A stretch of 64,000 bases of DNA from Lachnospiraceae bacterium UBA3633 (lineage in GTDB: Bacteria; Bacillota; Clostridia; Lachnospirales; Lachnospiraceae): contig DFKY01000015.1 in the NCBI GenBank assembly GCA_002374095.1, forward strand, positions 28,528 to 92,527, written 5' to 3'. Shown here in pieces: positions 14,588-23,999 of the stretch. The notes under the pieces are model-generated. The model saw only the letters and a program-made list of their open reading frames with translations, had not been told where the DNA came from and made no database searches. Each line of letters starts with the position of its first letter. Position 1 is the first letter of the stretch. Made by a program: the position numbers and the translations under genes.

Positions 14588-16276
14588 ATGATAAAAAAAA
14601 TAATAAGAAAAAGTATACTAATGTTCATGATAGTAGTGCTGGCTGGTAAAACTTTTAGTGCCGTAGTATCAGATAATGACGGCACGGCTTTCATTTCCTA
14701 TTCTGAATATGATTCATTGAGGTCAGATTTTCAAAAAGTGCTGGATGGATTTAATACAGGAATAGATGCAAAAATTGCAAATGCTATAGCGCAATACATA
14801 AAAAGTGCAAATAGTGAAACTACAGAAAAAGTATCTATGCTATTTACGGTAAATGCTGATACGAAGTACAAACCTAAAAGCGTGAGAAATAAAACAAATA
14901 CTATTAAAAAACAGACATTTCAAGGTGGAACGTATCTGAATAATTTATGGGCTACATTCTCGTGGAATATAGCGTCAGTTGATGATTTGAATCCGTGGAA
15001 ACTTGAAAATATGACACAGCTAGCACTACTCGGTGAAGCTTATTATGACCAGATGAAAGGTTTTGTGTTTAAAAACAATAATCCTGAAGTATTAGTTAAC
15101 AAATATGATTATGATAACTGTAGCTTAACATTATCGCAGACATCAACTCAAAATCAAAATTATGGTAATGGCTTTACCGGAGATAGATTTCTTATGGGTA
15201 TTCAGCCAGGAACTTTAACTGGAAAGAAAATAGATACCAATTATGTAGATATGACAGGCATTGGCAATGGAGCTGGTAATTATGGATGTGGAACCAAGAA
15301 CTCGTGGCTTGTTGCAGAAGATACGATCTCAAGTACAGTTGCTAAGAATAATTGGTTGGATGTATTGCCAATGAATGCTGCCTTTGCAAACAAATATCAA
15401 CTGAGGAACAATTATGCTGGATATGATGAGTATATATGGGGCGGCGAATATATGATATCCCATGCCATGCGTGATGAAGATTATAATGTATATGTGTATC
15501 CAGAGTGCCATGATGTAATATATGCACATGCAGATGATGAAAATGAAATCGAAGAATATAGAGACTACATGACTGATGTGGCGACCGCAGATAAAATAGG
15601 TGGAGAATATACCAACTTATATTTAACAGGAAAAACTGAACGATGGATGTGGTGGAGATATAATGGAGCTTCAGATTGTATTATTGGGCCTAGACGTAAT
15701 TGGCGTTTTACGCCAAAGTTTAAGCTTAAAAACACAACAACGAAAACGAGTGTAAAACCCAATACAGCTAGTGTAAGTGGCGGAGCACTATACTGGAATA
15801 CATTGGACCAATTCAAAAATGGCAAAATAAAATATGTGAACCATCAAGGCGTAACTTCGTATCCACATTTCTATGGTGGATTACCTTTAATTGCTATTAA
15901 TAATAATGCAAAAAAGTTTTCATTTGATATAAGCCTTTCACCTACCATTAGTACCAGTACTAATAATTTCTGCATAAGAGTTATGAGTGAAGAATTTCCA
16001 AATGGAAATAACATAAGTACTTGGAGTACAAGTAAAAAGAGAGCTCTTCAAAAAATAAAAGGAGAGTCAAAAGCTGGCAGTACAACAACTGTATATAATT
16101 ATGACAATACCAACAATTATCTTGTCGTACCTAAAAACACTACTATCAATATTTCTATAGAAAATCCAGTAGCAAATAAAACTTATTTTATAAGATGGTG
16201 GGAAGAAGGTGATAGTGGTAGCGCTGGTGGCCAGATTGATTTACTTGGAAATGGGGAAATCGTGAGAAATAGCTAG
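14588..16276 (+). CDS. Secreted DNDGxAF-family protein, paralogue 3
   Basis: Exported protein of 562 residues with signal peptide ending near TFSA, then VVSDNDGTAFISYSEYDS and a helix ending DAKIANAIAQYIKS. It is a tandem relative of paralogue 2 over its whole length (shared MGI-PG, CHDVIYAHA, KPNTASV, NTLDQFKN, FYGGLPL and GGQI segments). Unlike paralogues 1, 2 and 4 it has no box in front and has AAAGG ten bases before its ATG, so it depends on the upstream promoter and is translated normally. A strong terminator follows. Confidence 0.85.
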   Translation: MIKKIIRKSILMFMIVVLAGKTFSAVVSDNDGTAFISYSEYDSLRSDFQKVLDGFNTGIDAKIANAIAQYIKSANSETTEKVSMLFTVNADTKYKPKSVRNKTNTIKKQTFQGGTYLNNLWATFSWNIASVDDLNPWKLENMTQLALLGEAYYDQMKGFVFKNNNPEVLVNKYDYDNCSLTLSQTSTQNQNYGNGFTGDRFLMGIQPGTLTGKKIDTNYVDMTGIGNGAGNYGCGTKNSWLVAEDTISSTVAKNNWLDVLPMNAAFANKYQLRNNYAGYDEYIWGGEYMISHAMRDEDYNVYVYPECHDVIYAHADDENEIEEYRDYMTDVATADKIGGEYTNLYLTGKTERWMWWRYNGASDCIIGPRRNWRFTPKFKLKNTTTKTSVKPNTASVSGGALYWNTLDQFKNGKIKYVNHQGVTSYPHFYGGLPLIAINNNAKKFSFDISLSPTISTSTNNFCIRVMSEEFPNGNNISTWSTSKKRALQKIKGESKAGSTTTVYNYDNTNNYLVVPKNTTINISIENPVANKTYFIRWWEEGDSGSAGGQIDLLGNGEIVRNS

Positions 16277-16322
16277 TATATGAATCTATAAAAGCAAATT
16301 GATACAAGAACCATAAGTATAT

Positions 16323-16353
16323 AGCAGACATAATCTTTTGTCTGCTTTTTTTT
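16323..16353 (+). terminator. Rho-independent terminator after paralogue 3
   Basis: Eight-base-pair stem AGCAGACA / TGTCTGCT with an eight-base loop, followed by a run of seven or more Ts. Confidence 0.85.
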
Positions 16354-16390
16354 ATGCGAAGATTGGTATCTACCATTTTGCTGACCAATG

Positions 16391-16399
16391 TGCTATAAT
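16391..16399 (+). promoter_or_regulatory. Extended -10 promoter for the SGNH/greA operon
   Basis: TGC-TATAAT with -10 at 16394-16399. No convincing -35 at the normal distance. The leader then holds the small hairpin GCTATA / TATAGC (16417-16432) just before the AAAGGA ribosome site. Confidence 0.55.
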
Positions 16400-16446
16400 A
16401 TAAAGAACTTTAGAGGGCTATAAATATATAGCAAAGGAATATATTT

Positions 16447-17139
16447 ATGAAAAAAATAGTAATATCACTATCAGTGATTGTAATGGTTTTTGCATTACAT
16501 GGTTTTTGTTTTGCTTCAAATGTAATAATTGCAGGCGGTTATGATAGGCTTTTTACAGAGAGTCCTATGGGCACAGAGCTTATAGTGGCTGGAGATTCTT
16601 ATGCACAAAATTTCTATGAAGATGAGAATGGCAAAGACATGCAACTTATACCATATTTTCAAGAAGGCTTTACTATAGAAGAAAATCAAAAGAAACTTCA
16701 AGATGCATTTTACTCTATACATAAGTATATTTTATTTTCAATAAGTGTCAATGACCATAGAAAAAATACTCATCCGAATTATTTTGAAGATGAGTTTAGA
16801 AATATGGTTGACCTTGCTACAAAGACATCAAAGACTGTATTTGTGCATTCGTATATGATATATAATCAAAACTTTACCAATGGACTTCAGTTTTCTTCAT
16901 ATGATTATGACAATATGGTTAGAAAGATAGCAAATGATTATCCTAATATATATTATATAGATATGATGGATTGTGCAGGTCTTGAATACATAGAAGCGGA
17001 TGGCGTACACTACAATAAACTTTTTAATGATATCTTATATGACAGAATAAAAGTAAAAATTGAAGAACTAAAACTTATAGATGAGTATATGAAAGCCCAA
17101 GAAGCAGCAAAAACTACAGGAGGCTTTGCAGGTAATTAG
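16447..17139 (+). CDS. Exported SGNH/GDSL-like hydrolase
   Basis: Secreted protein of 230 residues with an N-terminal signal peptide ending around CFAS. The SGNH blocks are visible: block I as VAGDSYAQNF with the nucleophilic Ser, block III Asn in SISVND, and block V as EADGVHYNK with Asp and His. Such proteins hydrolyse esters, often acetyl groups on glycans. The C-terminal tail is short and polar. AAAGGA precedes the ATG. The greA gene starts one base after the stop codon, so they are co-transcribed. Downstream of the secreted paralogues, a role in modifying surface glycans is plausible but inferred. Confidence 0.78.
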   Translation: MKKIVISLSVIVMVFALHGFCFASNVIIAGGYDRLFTESPMGTELIVAGDSYAQNFYEDENGKDMQLIPYFQEGFTIEENQKKLQDAFYSIHKYILFSISVNDHRKNTHPNYFEDEFRNMVDLATKTSKTVFVHSYMIYNQNFTNGLQFSSYDYDNMVRKIANDYPNIYYIDMMDCAGLEYIEADGVHYNKLFNDILYDRIKVKIEELKLIDEYMKAQEAAKTTGGFAGN

Positions 17140-17140
17140 T

Positions 17141-17659
17141 ATGGCAAGTGAAAAGCTTACAAAAGAAGATGTAGAAAAGATAAAAGCAGAAATCAATGAA
17201 AGAAAATCAGTCCTTAGACCTAAAATTCTTGAAGATGTAAAATCAGCAAGGGCTCAGGGTGATCTTTCAGAAAATTTTGAATACTATGCTGCAAGGAAGA
17301 TGAATCGTGAAAATAATTCACGCATTGCATATCTTGAGAAAGTGCTTCGAGAAGCTACCATAATAGAAGCAAATTCTACAAATGGAGTAAATCTTGATAA
17401 TTTTGTAAAAGTGAAATTTGTAGAAGAAGGTGTCGATGAGGTATCTTGGGAAGAAGAAACATATAAGGTGGTTACATCTATAAGGGCGGATTCTATAAAG
17501 AAAAAAGTAAGTATAGAAGCACCGCTTGGTAAAGCACTTATCAATAAAGAAATAGGTGATATAGTAAAGGTAGATCTTGATAATGGCGGAAGCTATGAGC
17601 TAAAAATTATAGATATTATAAAAGACACAGGCGATAATGATGAGATAAGGTCGTACTAA
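17141..17659 (+). CDS. greA: Transcription elongation factor GreA
   Basis: Cytoplasmic factor of 172 residues that rescues backtracked RNA polymerase by stimulating transcript cleavage. The N-terminal coiled coil carries the acidic tip segment ARAQGDLSENFEYYAA, whose Asp and Glu reach the polymerase active site. The C-terminal FKBP-like domain ends with the pattern APLGKALINKEIGDIV. Start chosen at 17141 because AGG lies eight bases upstream; an in-frame TTG five codons earlier overlaps the previous gene. Length is slightly longer than the usual 155-160 residues. Confidence 0.93.
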   Translation: MASEKLTKEDVEKIKAEINERKSVLRPKILEDVKSARAQGDLSENFEYYAARKMNRENNSRIAYLEKVLREATIIEANSTNGVNLDNFVKVKFVEEGVDEVSWEEETYKVVTSIRADSIKKKVSIEAPLGKALINKEIGDIVKVDLDNGGSYELKIIDIIKDTGDNDEIRSY

Positions 17660-17691
17660 TAATCTAAAATATAACGAAAGGATATAAGGGT

Positions 17692-19086
17692 ATGAAAGAC
17701 TTTTACACAATGGATAAGATAGTAGCTCTATGCAAAAATAGAGGTTTTTTATTTCCGGGATCAGAGATATATGGAGGTCTTGCTAATTCGTGGGACTATG
17801 GAAATCTCGGAGTAGAACTAAAAAATAATGTAAAGGACGCTTGGAGAAAAAAATTCGTTCAAGAGTCAAAGTATAATGTGGGACTTGATTCTGCAATCCT
17901 TATGAATCCACAAGTCTGGGTTGCTTCAGGACATCTTGGCTCTTTTTCAGATCCACTTATGGATTGCAAAGAGTGTAAGCAACGTTTTCGTGCTGATAAA
18001 ATTATAGAAGACTTTGCAAAAGAAAATGGTATAGAACTCAATAGCTCTATAGATGGTTGGTCTCATGAAGAGATGGAAAGTTGGATTAAAGAGAAAAATG
18101 TTCCATGCCCAAGTTGTGGCAAGCACAATTTTACTGGCATAAGAGAGTTTAATTTGATGTTTAAGACATTTCAGGGCGTCACAGAAGATGCTAAAAATGT
18201 AGTCTATCTTAGACCAGAGACAGCACAAGGAATCTTTGTCAATTTTAAAAATGTACAAAGGACAAGTCGTAGAAAGATTCCTTTTGGTATAGCTCAAGTT
18301 GGTAAGTCTTTTAGAAATGAAATCACACCAGGTAACTTCATCTTCCGTATAAGAGAGTTTGAACAGATGGAACTTGAGTTTTTCTGTAAACCTGGTACAG
18401 ATCTTGAGTGGTTTGAGTATTGGAGAAAATACTGTATAGATTTCTTACACAATCTTGGTCTTAAGGATGAATATTTAAGACTTCGCGATCATGATAAAGA
18501 AGAGCTTTCTTTCTATAGTAAAGCAACTACTGACATAGAATTCTTATTTCCATTTGGATGGGGTGAACTTTGGGGAATTGCAGATAGGACTGATTATGAT
18601 CTCACACAACATATGAAAGTTTCAGGCGAAGACCTTCAGTATTTTGATGATGAGACAAATGAAAAATACACACCTTATGTTATCGAACCATCACTTGGCG
18701 CTGATAGGGTGACGCTTGCATTTCTTTGTGCTGCATATGATGAGGAGCAAGTTGGAGACAATGACACAAGAGTAGTTATGCACTTTAATCCTGTCATAGC
18801 TCCTATAAAGATAGCTGTGCTTCCACTTTCAAAGAAATTATCTGAGCCTGCTATGAAAATCTATGAAGAGCTTACAAAATACTATATGTGTGATTTTGAT
18901 GAAAAAGGGACTATAGGTAAGCGCTATCGTAGAGAAGATGAGATAGGAACGCCATATTGTATAACTTATGATTTTGATAGTGAAAATGATAAGCAAGTGA
19001 CTGTAAGAGAAAGGGACAGCATGGAGCAAGTCCGCATTCCAATAGAAGGGCTTAAAAAGTTTTTTGAAGATAAGTTTATGTTTTAG
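17692..19086 (+). CDS. glyQS: Glycyl-tRNA synthetase (single-chain, dimeric type)
   Basis: Class II aminoacyl-tRNA synthetase of 464 residues that charges tRNA-Gly. It has the typical N-terminal segment [20 protein letters not shown], zinc-ligand-like cysteines (CKECKQR and CPSCGKH), motif 2 around [20 protein letters not shown], and motif 3 with [14 protein letters not shown]. The anticodon-binding domain is C-terminal. AAAGGATATAAGGG precedes the ATG. This is the alpha2 type found in many Gram-positives rather than the alpha2beta2 type. Confidence 0.96.
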   Translation: MKDFYTMDKIVALCKNRGFLFPGSEIYGGLANSWDYGNLGVELKNNVKDAWRKKFVQESKYNVGLDSAILMNPQVWVASGHLGSFSDPLMDCKECKQRFRADKIIEDFAKENGIELNSSIDGWSHEEMESWIKEKNVPCPSCGKHNFTGIREFNLMFKTFQGVTEDAKNVVYLRPETAQGIFVNFKNVQRTSRRKIPFGIAQVGKSFRNEITPGNFIFRIREFEQMELEFFCKPGTDLEWFEYWRKYCIDFLHNLGLKDEYLRLRDHDKEELSFYSKATTDIEFLFPFGWGELWGIADRTDYDLTQHMKVSGEDLQYFDDETNEKYTPYVIEPSLGADRVTLAFLCAAYDEEQVGDNDTRVVMHFNPVIAPIKIAVLPLSKKLSEPAMKIYEELTKYYMCDFDEKGTIGKRYRREDEIGTPYCITYDFDSENDKQVTVRERDSMEQVRIPIEGLKKFFEDKFMF

Positions 19087-19091
19087 ACAAT

Positions 19092-20618
19092 ATGAAATTT
19101 GTATGGTCAAAATTTAAAGAATCGCTAACGTCTATATTACCAATAGTTGTAATAGTGTACCTATTATCACTTACACCTATTTTTACTTTGAGCTATAAAG
19201 AAAAGGTGGTGTATCTCTTTTCTTCAATTGCACTTATCATAGGGATGACTCTTTTTAATATAGGCGCAGAGTTTTCTATGACACCTATGGGCGATTATGC
19301 TGGATCAGGTCTTATAAAGACAAAAAAGATATCACTTATACTTTTGGTTGCACTTTTTATGGGATTTCTTGTGACTATTGCAGAGCCAGACCTTACTGTA
19401 CTTGCAGATCAAGTTAGGGATGCAATTAATAGTACAGCTCTTATATTTAGTGTAGGGATTGGAGTTGGAGTATTTTTACTTATATCACTTTTAAAAGTAA
19501 TCTTTAATAAAAAGTTATCAATGTTACTTTTGCTATTTTATATGCTGATATTTGCATTCGCTGCACTACTTTGCGAGACTGGGAAAAATTACCTTATGTC
19601 ACTTGCGTTTGATTCAGGTGGAGTAACTACAGGTCCTATAACAGTGCCCTTTGTGATGGCATTTGGTGTAGGTATAGCTGCTACAATTGGTGGAAAGAAT
19701 AGTAATGAGAATTCATTTGGCTTTGTAGCACTTTGCTCTATAGGACCAATCATAGTGGTATTACTTTTCCTTATGCTTACAAAAGGAGATATAATTTATA
19801 AATTACCAGATTATAGTATAGACAGAGTGTTGAGCGAAGGGATACTAAATGTCATTATTGAGCATGCTTTGGGAGTAGCCAGGGCACTTTTATCTATATT
19901 TATTTTCTTTTTGATACTTAACTTTTTTATTATAAAACTTCCAATCAGAAAGATGATACAAATAGTTATAGGTATAATGACTACTTTTATAGGACTTGTC
20001 GTCTTTCTTTCATCTGCATCTATTGGGTTTCTTCCTATAGGCTATGCAATGGGTGGACAGATAGTTATGGCGCATCCAAGGCTTTCGATTGTGATATGTT
20101 TTATAATTGGTATGACAGTAGTCCTTGCAGAGCCAGCCATACATGTGCTTACAGCCCAAGTAGAAGATGTGACAGGTGGGACTGTGACAAAGAGATCTAT
20201 GCTTATAGCACTTTCTCTTGGGGTTGGACTTGCCATAGCACTTGCTATCTTTAGGATTCTCTATGGTTTTTCTATATTGTATTATCTTATACCAGGATAT
20301 TTTATATCACTCGCACTTTCACTTTTTGTACCACCTATCTATACAGCAATAGCTTTTGATTCTGGTGGTGTAGCAAGTGGCCCGCTTACATCGACATTCA
20401 TATTGCCTTTTATGATTGGGGCATGTGCAAGTGTTGCAAGTGAAAGTGAGGTGATTAGCCTTGCTTTTGGAGTTGTGGCACTAGTCGCTATGATACCGCT
20501 TATATCTATACAACTACTTGGATTTAGAGCAATCTTTGCAAAAAGACTTCGTGATAGAATATCTATGAATAGAATTTTGAGAGCTGATGACGATCAAGTA
20601 ATATATTTTGAAGTATAG
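19092..20618 (+). CDS. DUF1538 membrane protein, two-repeat transporter
   Basis: Integral membrane protein of 508 residues with an internal duplication. Repeat 1 has VTIAEPDLTVLADQV and AFDSGGVTTGPITVPF; repeat 2 has VVLAEPAIHVLTAQV and AFDSGGVASGPLTSTF. Such inverted or tandem repeats with unwound Gly-rich motifs are typical of secondary transporters. From memory, DUF1538 proteins (UmpAB) have been reported to act as cation/proton antiporters; I cannot verify that here. It begins five bases after glyQS with no clear Shine-Dalgarno. Two PII-like proteins encoded downstream in the same run are likely regulators. Substrate unproven. Confidence 0.85.
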   Translation: MKFVWSKFKESLTSILPIVVIVYLLSLTPIFTLSYKEKVVYLFSSIALIIGMTLFNIGAEFSMTPMGDYAGSGLIKTKKISLILLVALFMGFLVTIAEPDLTVLADQVRDAINSTALIFSVGIGVGVFLLISLLKVIFNKKLSMLLLLFYMLIFAFAALLCETGKNYLMSLAFDSGGVTTGPITVPFVMAFGVGIAATIGGKNSNENSFGFVALCSIGPIIVVLLFLMLTKGDIIYKLPDYSIDRVLSEGILNVIIEHALGVARALLSIFIFFLILNFFIIKLPIRKMIQIVIGIMTTFIGLVVFLSSASIGFLPIGYAMGGQIVMAHPRLSIVICFIIGMTVVLAEPAIHVLTAQVEDVTGGTVTKRSMLIALSLGVGLAIALAIFRILYGFSILYYLIPGYFISLALSLFVPPIYTAIAFDSGGVASGPLTSTFILPFMIGACASVASESEVISLAFGVVALVAMIPLISIQLLGFRAIFAKRLRDRISMNRILRADDDQVIYFEV

Positions 20619-20627
20619 TACTTTATA

Positions 20628-21161
20628 ATGAATTCTTATATTAAAAAATTTGCCGTATCTGCTTTATTTGTAGCACTTGCTTATGCTTTAAGTTTTGTGA
20701 AGATTTTACATCTTCCTTTTGGCGGAAGTATCACACTTTTTTCAATGCTTGTAATATCACTTCCATCATATTTTTTTGGCGTAAGGCTTGGGTTTATGGC
20801 GAGCTTTGCTTATGCACTACTTCAACTTATAGTAGATCCATATATTGTACATCCAGCACAATTACTTCTTGACTATATAATTGCATTTAGTTCTTTTGGA
20901 ATAGTAGGCTTTTTTAGAAATATGGATGAAGGGCTTATCATTGGTTTTGTAGTAGCCTGCATAATTAGATTTATATCAAGCTCAATATCTGGTTATGTGT
21001 TTTTTAGAGAGTATGCACCTGAAAGTTGGAATCCAATACTTTATACAGTCATATACAATGGAAGCTATATTTTTATAGAATGTGTATTTTCTATTATCCT
21101 AATATCAGTTAAGCAGATAAAAGTAACAATAAATCATTATAAGAAAAAATGGGAAAAGTGA
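20628..21161 (+). CDS. thiT: ECF transporter S component for thiamine
   Basis: Membrane substrate-binding component of 177 residues for energy-coupling-factor uptake of thiamine; the shared EcfA/A'/T module must be encoded elsewhere. The first helix opens with KKFAVSALFVALAYALS, and the C-terminal part has YAPESWNPILYTVIYNGSY, matching the ThiT region that contributes aromatic and acidic ligands to thiamine. The immediately following thiN gene supports the vitamin assignment, since internalised thiamine is then pyrophosphorylated. No TPP riboswitch is visible directly upstream, because the gene sits inside a longer run. Confidence 0.85.
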   Translation: MNSYIKKFAVSALFVALAYALSFVKILHLPFGGSITLFSMLVISLPSYFFGVRLGFMASFAYALLQLIVDPYIVHPAQLLLDYIIAFSSFGIVGFFRNMDEGLIIGFVVACIIRFISSSISGYVFFREYAPESWNPILYTVIYNGSYIFIECVFSIILISVKQIKVTINHYKKKWEK

Positions 21162-21769
21162 TGAGATGTTTAATTGTATCTGGCGGACAGTTTTCAAAAG
21201 TTAAGATAGAAAATCATTATGATTTAGTCATTGCTTGTGACAAAGGCTACATATACGCCAAAAAGCTTGGATTAAAAGTTGACATTGTGGTTGGTGATTT
21301 TGATTCAATGGCGGAACCAAAAGGGAAAGCTTTTGTCATAGCAGTACCGAAAGTTAAAGATGATACTGATACGGGACTGGCAATCAAGTATGCAGTGAGA
21401 AATGGATATAAGGATATTGATATAATATGTGCACTTGGAAAAAGGATTGACCACGAGATTGCCAATCTTAGCCTTTTAAAATATATAGCAGAAAATGGTG
21501 CAAGAGGGCAGATACTTTCACAAGATGCCATAATCATAGTGGCAAAAGACAAGCTTGTAAAAATAAAACGAGTTAAAGATAGATATATTTCTATCTTCTC
21601 TATGAGCGACGGGTCAAGAATTGAATACATAAGAGGTACCAAGTATGATGTAAAAAACATCACACTAAAAAATGGATTTCCTCTTGGCGTAAGTAATGAA
21701 TTTAAAGATTCATTTGCAAAGATTAAAATAAAAAAAGGCATAGTTATGATATGCGTTGTAAAAAAATGA
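21161..21769 (+). CDS. thiN: Thiamine pyrophosphokinase
   Basis: Enzyme of about 202 residues that converts thiamine to thiamine diphosphate with ATP. The catalytic domain has VIACDKGYIYA, VVGDFDSM and the substrate motif KDDTDTGLA, then GALGKRIDH-like ALGKRIDHEIANL. The small C-terminal TPK B1 domain includes SRIEYIRGTKYDV. I choose the ATG overlapping the thiT stop (TGATG); an in-frame ATG 12 bases upstream is possible. Downstream users of TDP in this window include the oxidoreductase beta subunit. Confidence 0.88.
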   Translation: MRCLIVSGGQFSKVKIENHYDLVIACDKGYIYAKKLGLKVDIVVGDFDSMAEPKGKAFVIAVPKVKDDTDTGLAIKYAVRNGYKDIDIICALGKRIDHEIANLSLLKYIAENGARGQILSQDAIIIVAKDKLVKIKRVKDRYISIFSMSDGSRIEYIRGTKYDVKNITLKNGFPLGVSNEFKDSFAKIKIKKGIVMICVVKK

Positions 21770-21778
21770 AGGATAAGA

Positions 21779-22144
21779 ATGAGTAAGGATAACACAAAAT
21801 TAACATCAACAAAAAAGCTAATGATGCTTGTGACAATTGTGAGAAAAAGCAAGGCAGATTTTTATGTTGATCTCATTGAAAGTTTTGGCGCCAATATGCA
21901 ACTAGTTGCTATAGGCAATGGCACGACAAAGGCGACAGTATTTACTGATGAAATTGGATCTAAGGCAGTGATATTTAGTATCATTACTGAAGACAAAGTA
22001 AAAAGTATAATGACGAGTCTAAAGGAAAAGTTTACTACACTTCGTGATGGTAAAGGTGTGTGCTGGACATGCCCTTTATCAAGTGTCATGGGTGTTACAT
22101 TTTTTAATTTTTTGAGCAACAATAAAAGTAGCTTTATAAGGTAG
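21779..22144 (+). CDS. PII-like regulatory protein with CxxC in the B-loop region
   Basis: Small trimeric-type signalling protein of 121 residues. The ferredoxin-like fold is suggested by KLMMLVTIVRKSKADFYVDLI and by the B-loop-like segment DGKGVCWTCPLSSVMGV near the C-terminus. It lacks the long uridylylation T-loop of GlnB. The Cys-Trp-Thr-Cys pair in the loop that usually contacts nucleotide is unusual. It precedes a second PII-like gene by eight bases, and both follow the DUF1538 transporter and thiamine genes. A regulatory link to the transporter is inferred from this linkage. Confidence 0.7.
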   Translation: MSKDNTKLTSTKKLMMLVTIVRKSKADFYVDLIESFGANMQLVAIGNGTTKATVFTDEIGSKAVIFSIITEDKVKSIMTSLKEKFTTLRDGKGVCWTCPLSSVMGVTFFNFLSNNKSSFIR

Positions 22145-22152
22145 AGGTTGAT

Positions 22153-22464
22153 ATGGCAGATAATAAGTTTGAAATGATATTTTGTATTGTAAATGCAGGC
22201 TTTTCGGGAGAAGTGATGGATGCAGCAAGAGAGATGGGTGCAACTGGTGGCACGATAATCCATGCAAGAGGCACAGCCAATAAAAATGCCGAAGAGACAT
22301 TTAAGATAACAATAAGTCCTGAAAAGGATTTGGTTATGCTTGCTGTACATAAAGATATAAAAGATAAAGTCATGAAAGCTATATACGATAAAGTAGGGCT
22401 TGGCACTAATGGAAATGGAGTAGCATTTTCGCTTCCTATATCGGATGAGGTGGGGATAAAATAG
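22153..22464 (+). CDS. PII-like regulatory protein
   Basis: Protein of 103 residues of the PII superfamily. It shows FEMIFCIVNAGFSGEVMDAAREMG, GATGGTIIHARG and the C-terminal loop NGNGVAFSLPISDEVG, which resembles the PII B- and C-loop region. The T-loop region is short, so modification by uridylylation is unlikely. AGAGG precedes the ATG. Together with the neighbouring PII-like protein it could form separate or mixed trimers sensing a nucleotide and gating the DUF1538 protein; that is inference. Confidence 0.75.
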   Translation: MADNKFEMIFCIVNAGFSGEVMDAAREMGATGGTIIHARGTANKNAEETFKITISPEKDLVMLAVHKDIKDKVMKAIYDKVGLGTNGNGVAFSLPISDEVGIK

Positions 22465-22621
22465 CATATTATTCGCGCGAAAAAGTTGCAATATACCACA
22501 CCTTTGCCACAAATTACCTATAACCTACCACTTAACAAATAGTAGTTTTCAATATACAATGGACTTATAAGTTAAGTCAATAAAATTATAAGTCATATAT
22601 AAGACGAGAGAGAGGTAGGAT

Positions 22622-23122
22622 ATGAAAGATATAATGAAGACACTGGGGCTCATACTTTTCGCATTTGTGGCTATGGCCAATTCAATCTATGCAAAAGGAA
22701 ATTCTGAAACGGAAAAATTTGTCATAGAGTATAATTTCGAAGAGGACGCATATAATGGTCCAGGCATAGGGTTAAAAGTTAATACTTGGGACGGAAGTCT
22801 TGTGAATAGGATTTATGGCTACGGCGATTTAAATAATATAATAGGTGATGATATATCAAGCGATCTAACTTATTCATGTGATGCACCAGGAACTAATATA
22901 CTTCCAGCAAAAGTATATAATGCTGTAGGACCAGGATTTACAATAAACGGATTCACAAGTACAGAAGTATCAGAGTATGTAGACATGGGACCACAAGTCT
23001 CAAGTAAAGTTATAGATCCTTCTAATTATGTGAAAATATTAAACGCTAAACCAAGTGATATAGCTGAAGCCTGCGTACCACTTGCAAATGCCAAGAAAAA
23101 GGACAAAAGTAAAGAAAAGTAG
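22622..23122 (+). CDS. Small exported protein, unknown function
   Basis: Protein of 166 residues with a clear signal peptide (hydrophobic residues about 8-20, ending near IYAKG). The mature part is acidic, Gly- and Asn-rich, with no repeat or membrane segment, and ends in a Lys-rich tail KKKDKSKEK. I recognise no family. AGAGGTAGG lies before the ATG. It is followed by a hairpin with a T-run and then a lipoprotein gene. Real coding is supported by the good ribosome site, secretion signal and lack of competing frames. Confidence 0.65.
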   Translation: MKDIMKTLGLILFAFVAMANSIYAKGNSETEKFVIEYNFEEDAYNGPGIGLKVNTWDGSLVNRIYGYGDLNNIIGDDISSDLTYSCDAPGTNILPAKVYNAVGPGFTINGFTSTEVSEYVDMGPQVSSKVIDPSNYVKILNAKPSDIAEACVPLANAKKKDKSKEK

Positions 23123-23156
23123 GCATTAATATATAGTGAGATTTATGATATAATAT

Positions 23157-23184
23157 AGAACGATAATAATCGTTCTATTTTTTT
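23157..23184 (+). terminator. Rho-independent terminator
   Basis: Perfect eight-base-pair stem AGAACGAT / ATCGTTCT with an AATA loop, followed by ATTTTTTT. It ends transcription of the small exported protein; a TATAAT at 23149 directly before it is an alternative promoter reading. Confidence 0.7.
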
Positions 23185-23200
23185 AAGGAGGATTATAAAG

Positions 23201-23815
23201 ATGAAGATACTTAAAAACCAAATTTTATTTATCATAATTATTATACTTACATTATTTTTATCTGCCTGTGCTCAAGATGGAAGTAACTCTAGTCAAGTAA
23301 ATTATAATCTTGATGTAGTCACTCTTACAGAAAACTTCTATAAAACATATCTTGCTGCTTATGATAAAAATGAGTCGGAAGAAGATTTACTTAAAATAAA
23401 AGAAATGTATATGACAGAAGTTTTGGCGGAAGAACTTACACTTCGATCTTTCGATATGGAAGCGGATGCTATAACGGGAGTACAAGATGCCACAGGATTT
23501 ATAAAGTATCTTGATGTAAAAGAAGGCGCTGATGATATGTCGGCGGTGGCAACTTTCACAGTACCAGTTGATGGTGATGAAGTGGCAAAGAACACTTATG
23601 TTTTTGATATTCACTTTAGATTAGCTGATAATAAGAAATTGATGGATACTTATGATTTGAATTGGATTGAGACAGATTCTGATGGCTATGAAAGTCGAGT
23701 AGAGTATAAGACATGGTATGCCAATAAAGATGAGCTTACTGAAGCTGATAAAATAGCCATGAAAAATAAAAGAGAGTACTATGAAGAGCTTTTTGAAGAG
23801 GGTTATGCAGGATAA
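23201..23815 (+). CDS. Lipoprotein, unknown function
   Basis: Lipoprotein of 204 residues with signal and lipobox LSAC (Cys at about residue 23). The mature part is strongly acidic and looks like a compact alpha+beta fold with a segment ATFTVPVDGDEVAKNTYVFD near the middle. It resembles the small stress or sporulation-associated lipoproteins of clostridia, but I cannot name a family. AAGGAGG precedes the ATG. A hairpin ATAAGGG / CCCTTAT overlaps the stop codon (23812-23836) and may act as a weak terminator. Confidence 0.7.
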   Translation: MKILKNQILFIIIIILTLFLSACAQDGSNSSQVNYNLDVVTLTENFYKTYLAAYDKNESEEDLLKIKEMYMTEVLAEELTLRSFDMEADAITGVQDATGFIKYLDVKEGADDMSAVATFTVPVDGDEVAKNTYVFDIHFRLADNKKLMDTYDLNWIETDSDGYESRVEYKTWYANKDELTEADKIAMKNKREYYEELFEEGYAG

Positions 23816-23870
23816 GGGCGAAATCATCACCCTTATTTATATGGATTTTTAAGAAAATAAAGGTATATAT

Positions 23871-23900
23871 TTGCGAAAACTACTTATTTTATGGTATAAT
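23871..23900 (+). promoter_or_regulatory. Promoter of the tig-clp operon
   Basis: Extended -10 TGG-TATAAT (-10 at 23895-23900) with a weak -35 TTGCGA (23871-23876) 18 bases upstream. No CtsR-type direct repeat is visible nearby. Confidence 0.6.
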
Positions 23901-23999
23901 TTAGCATCAATACCGTTCTAAAATATCTATTTGGGGACGGTGGTTTGTTTTGCTATTAAAATATAAAGCAAAAAAATATAATTAGAAAAGGTGATGGCA

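Noticed and set aside
10287..16276. Diversity-generating retroelement variable genes
   Set aside because: No reverse transcriptase, no template repeat, and the differences between paralogues are not restricted to adenine positions.
21862..22512. Long minus-strand frames opposite the PII-like genes
   Set aside because: Cys/His/Leu-rich shadows of the two small plus-strand genes, which have good ribosome sites and family motifs.
23812..23840. Hairpin ATAAGGG / CCCTTAT after the lipoprotein gene
   Set aside because: It overlaps the stop codon and has only a weak T-run, so it is mentioned in the gene entry and not listed as a terminator.
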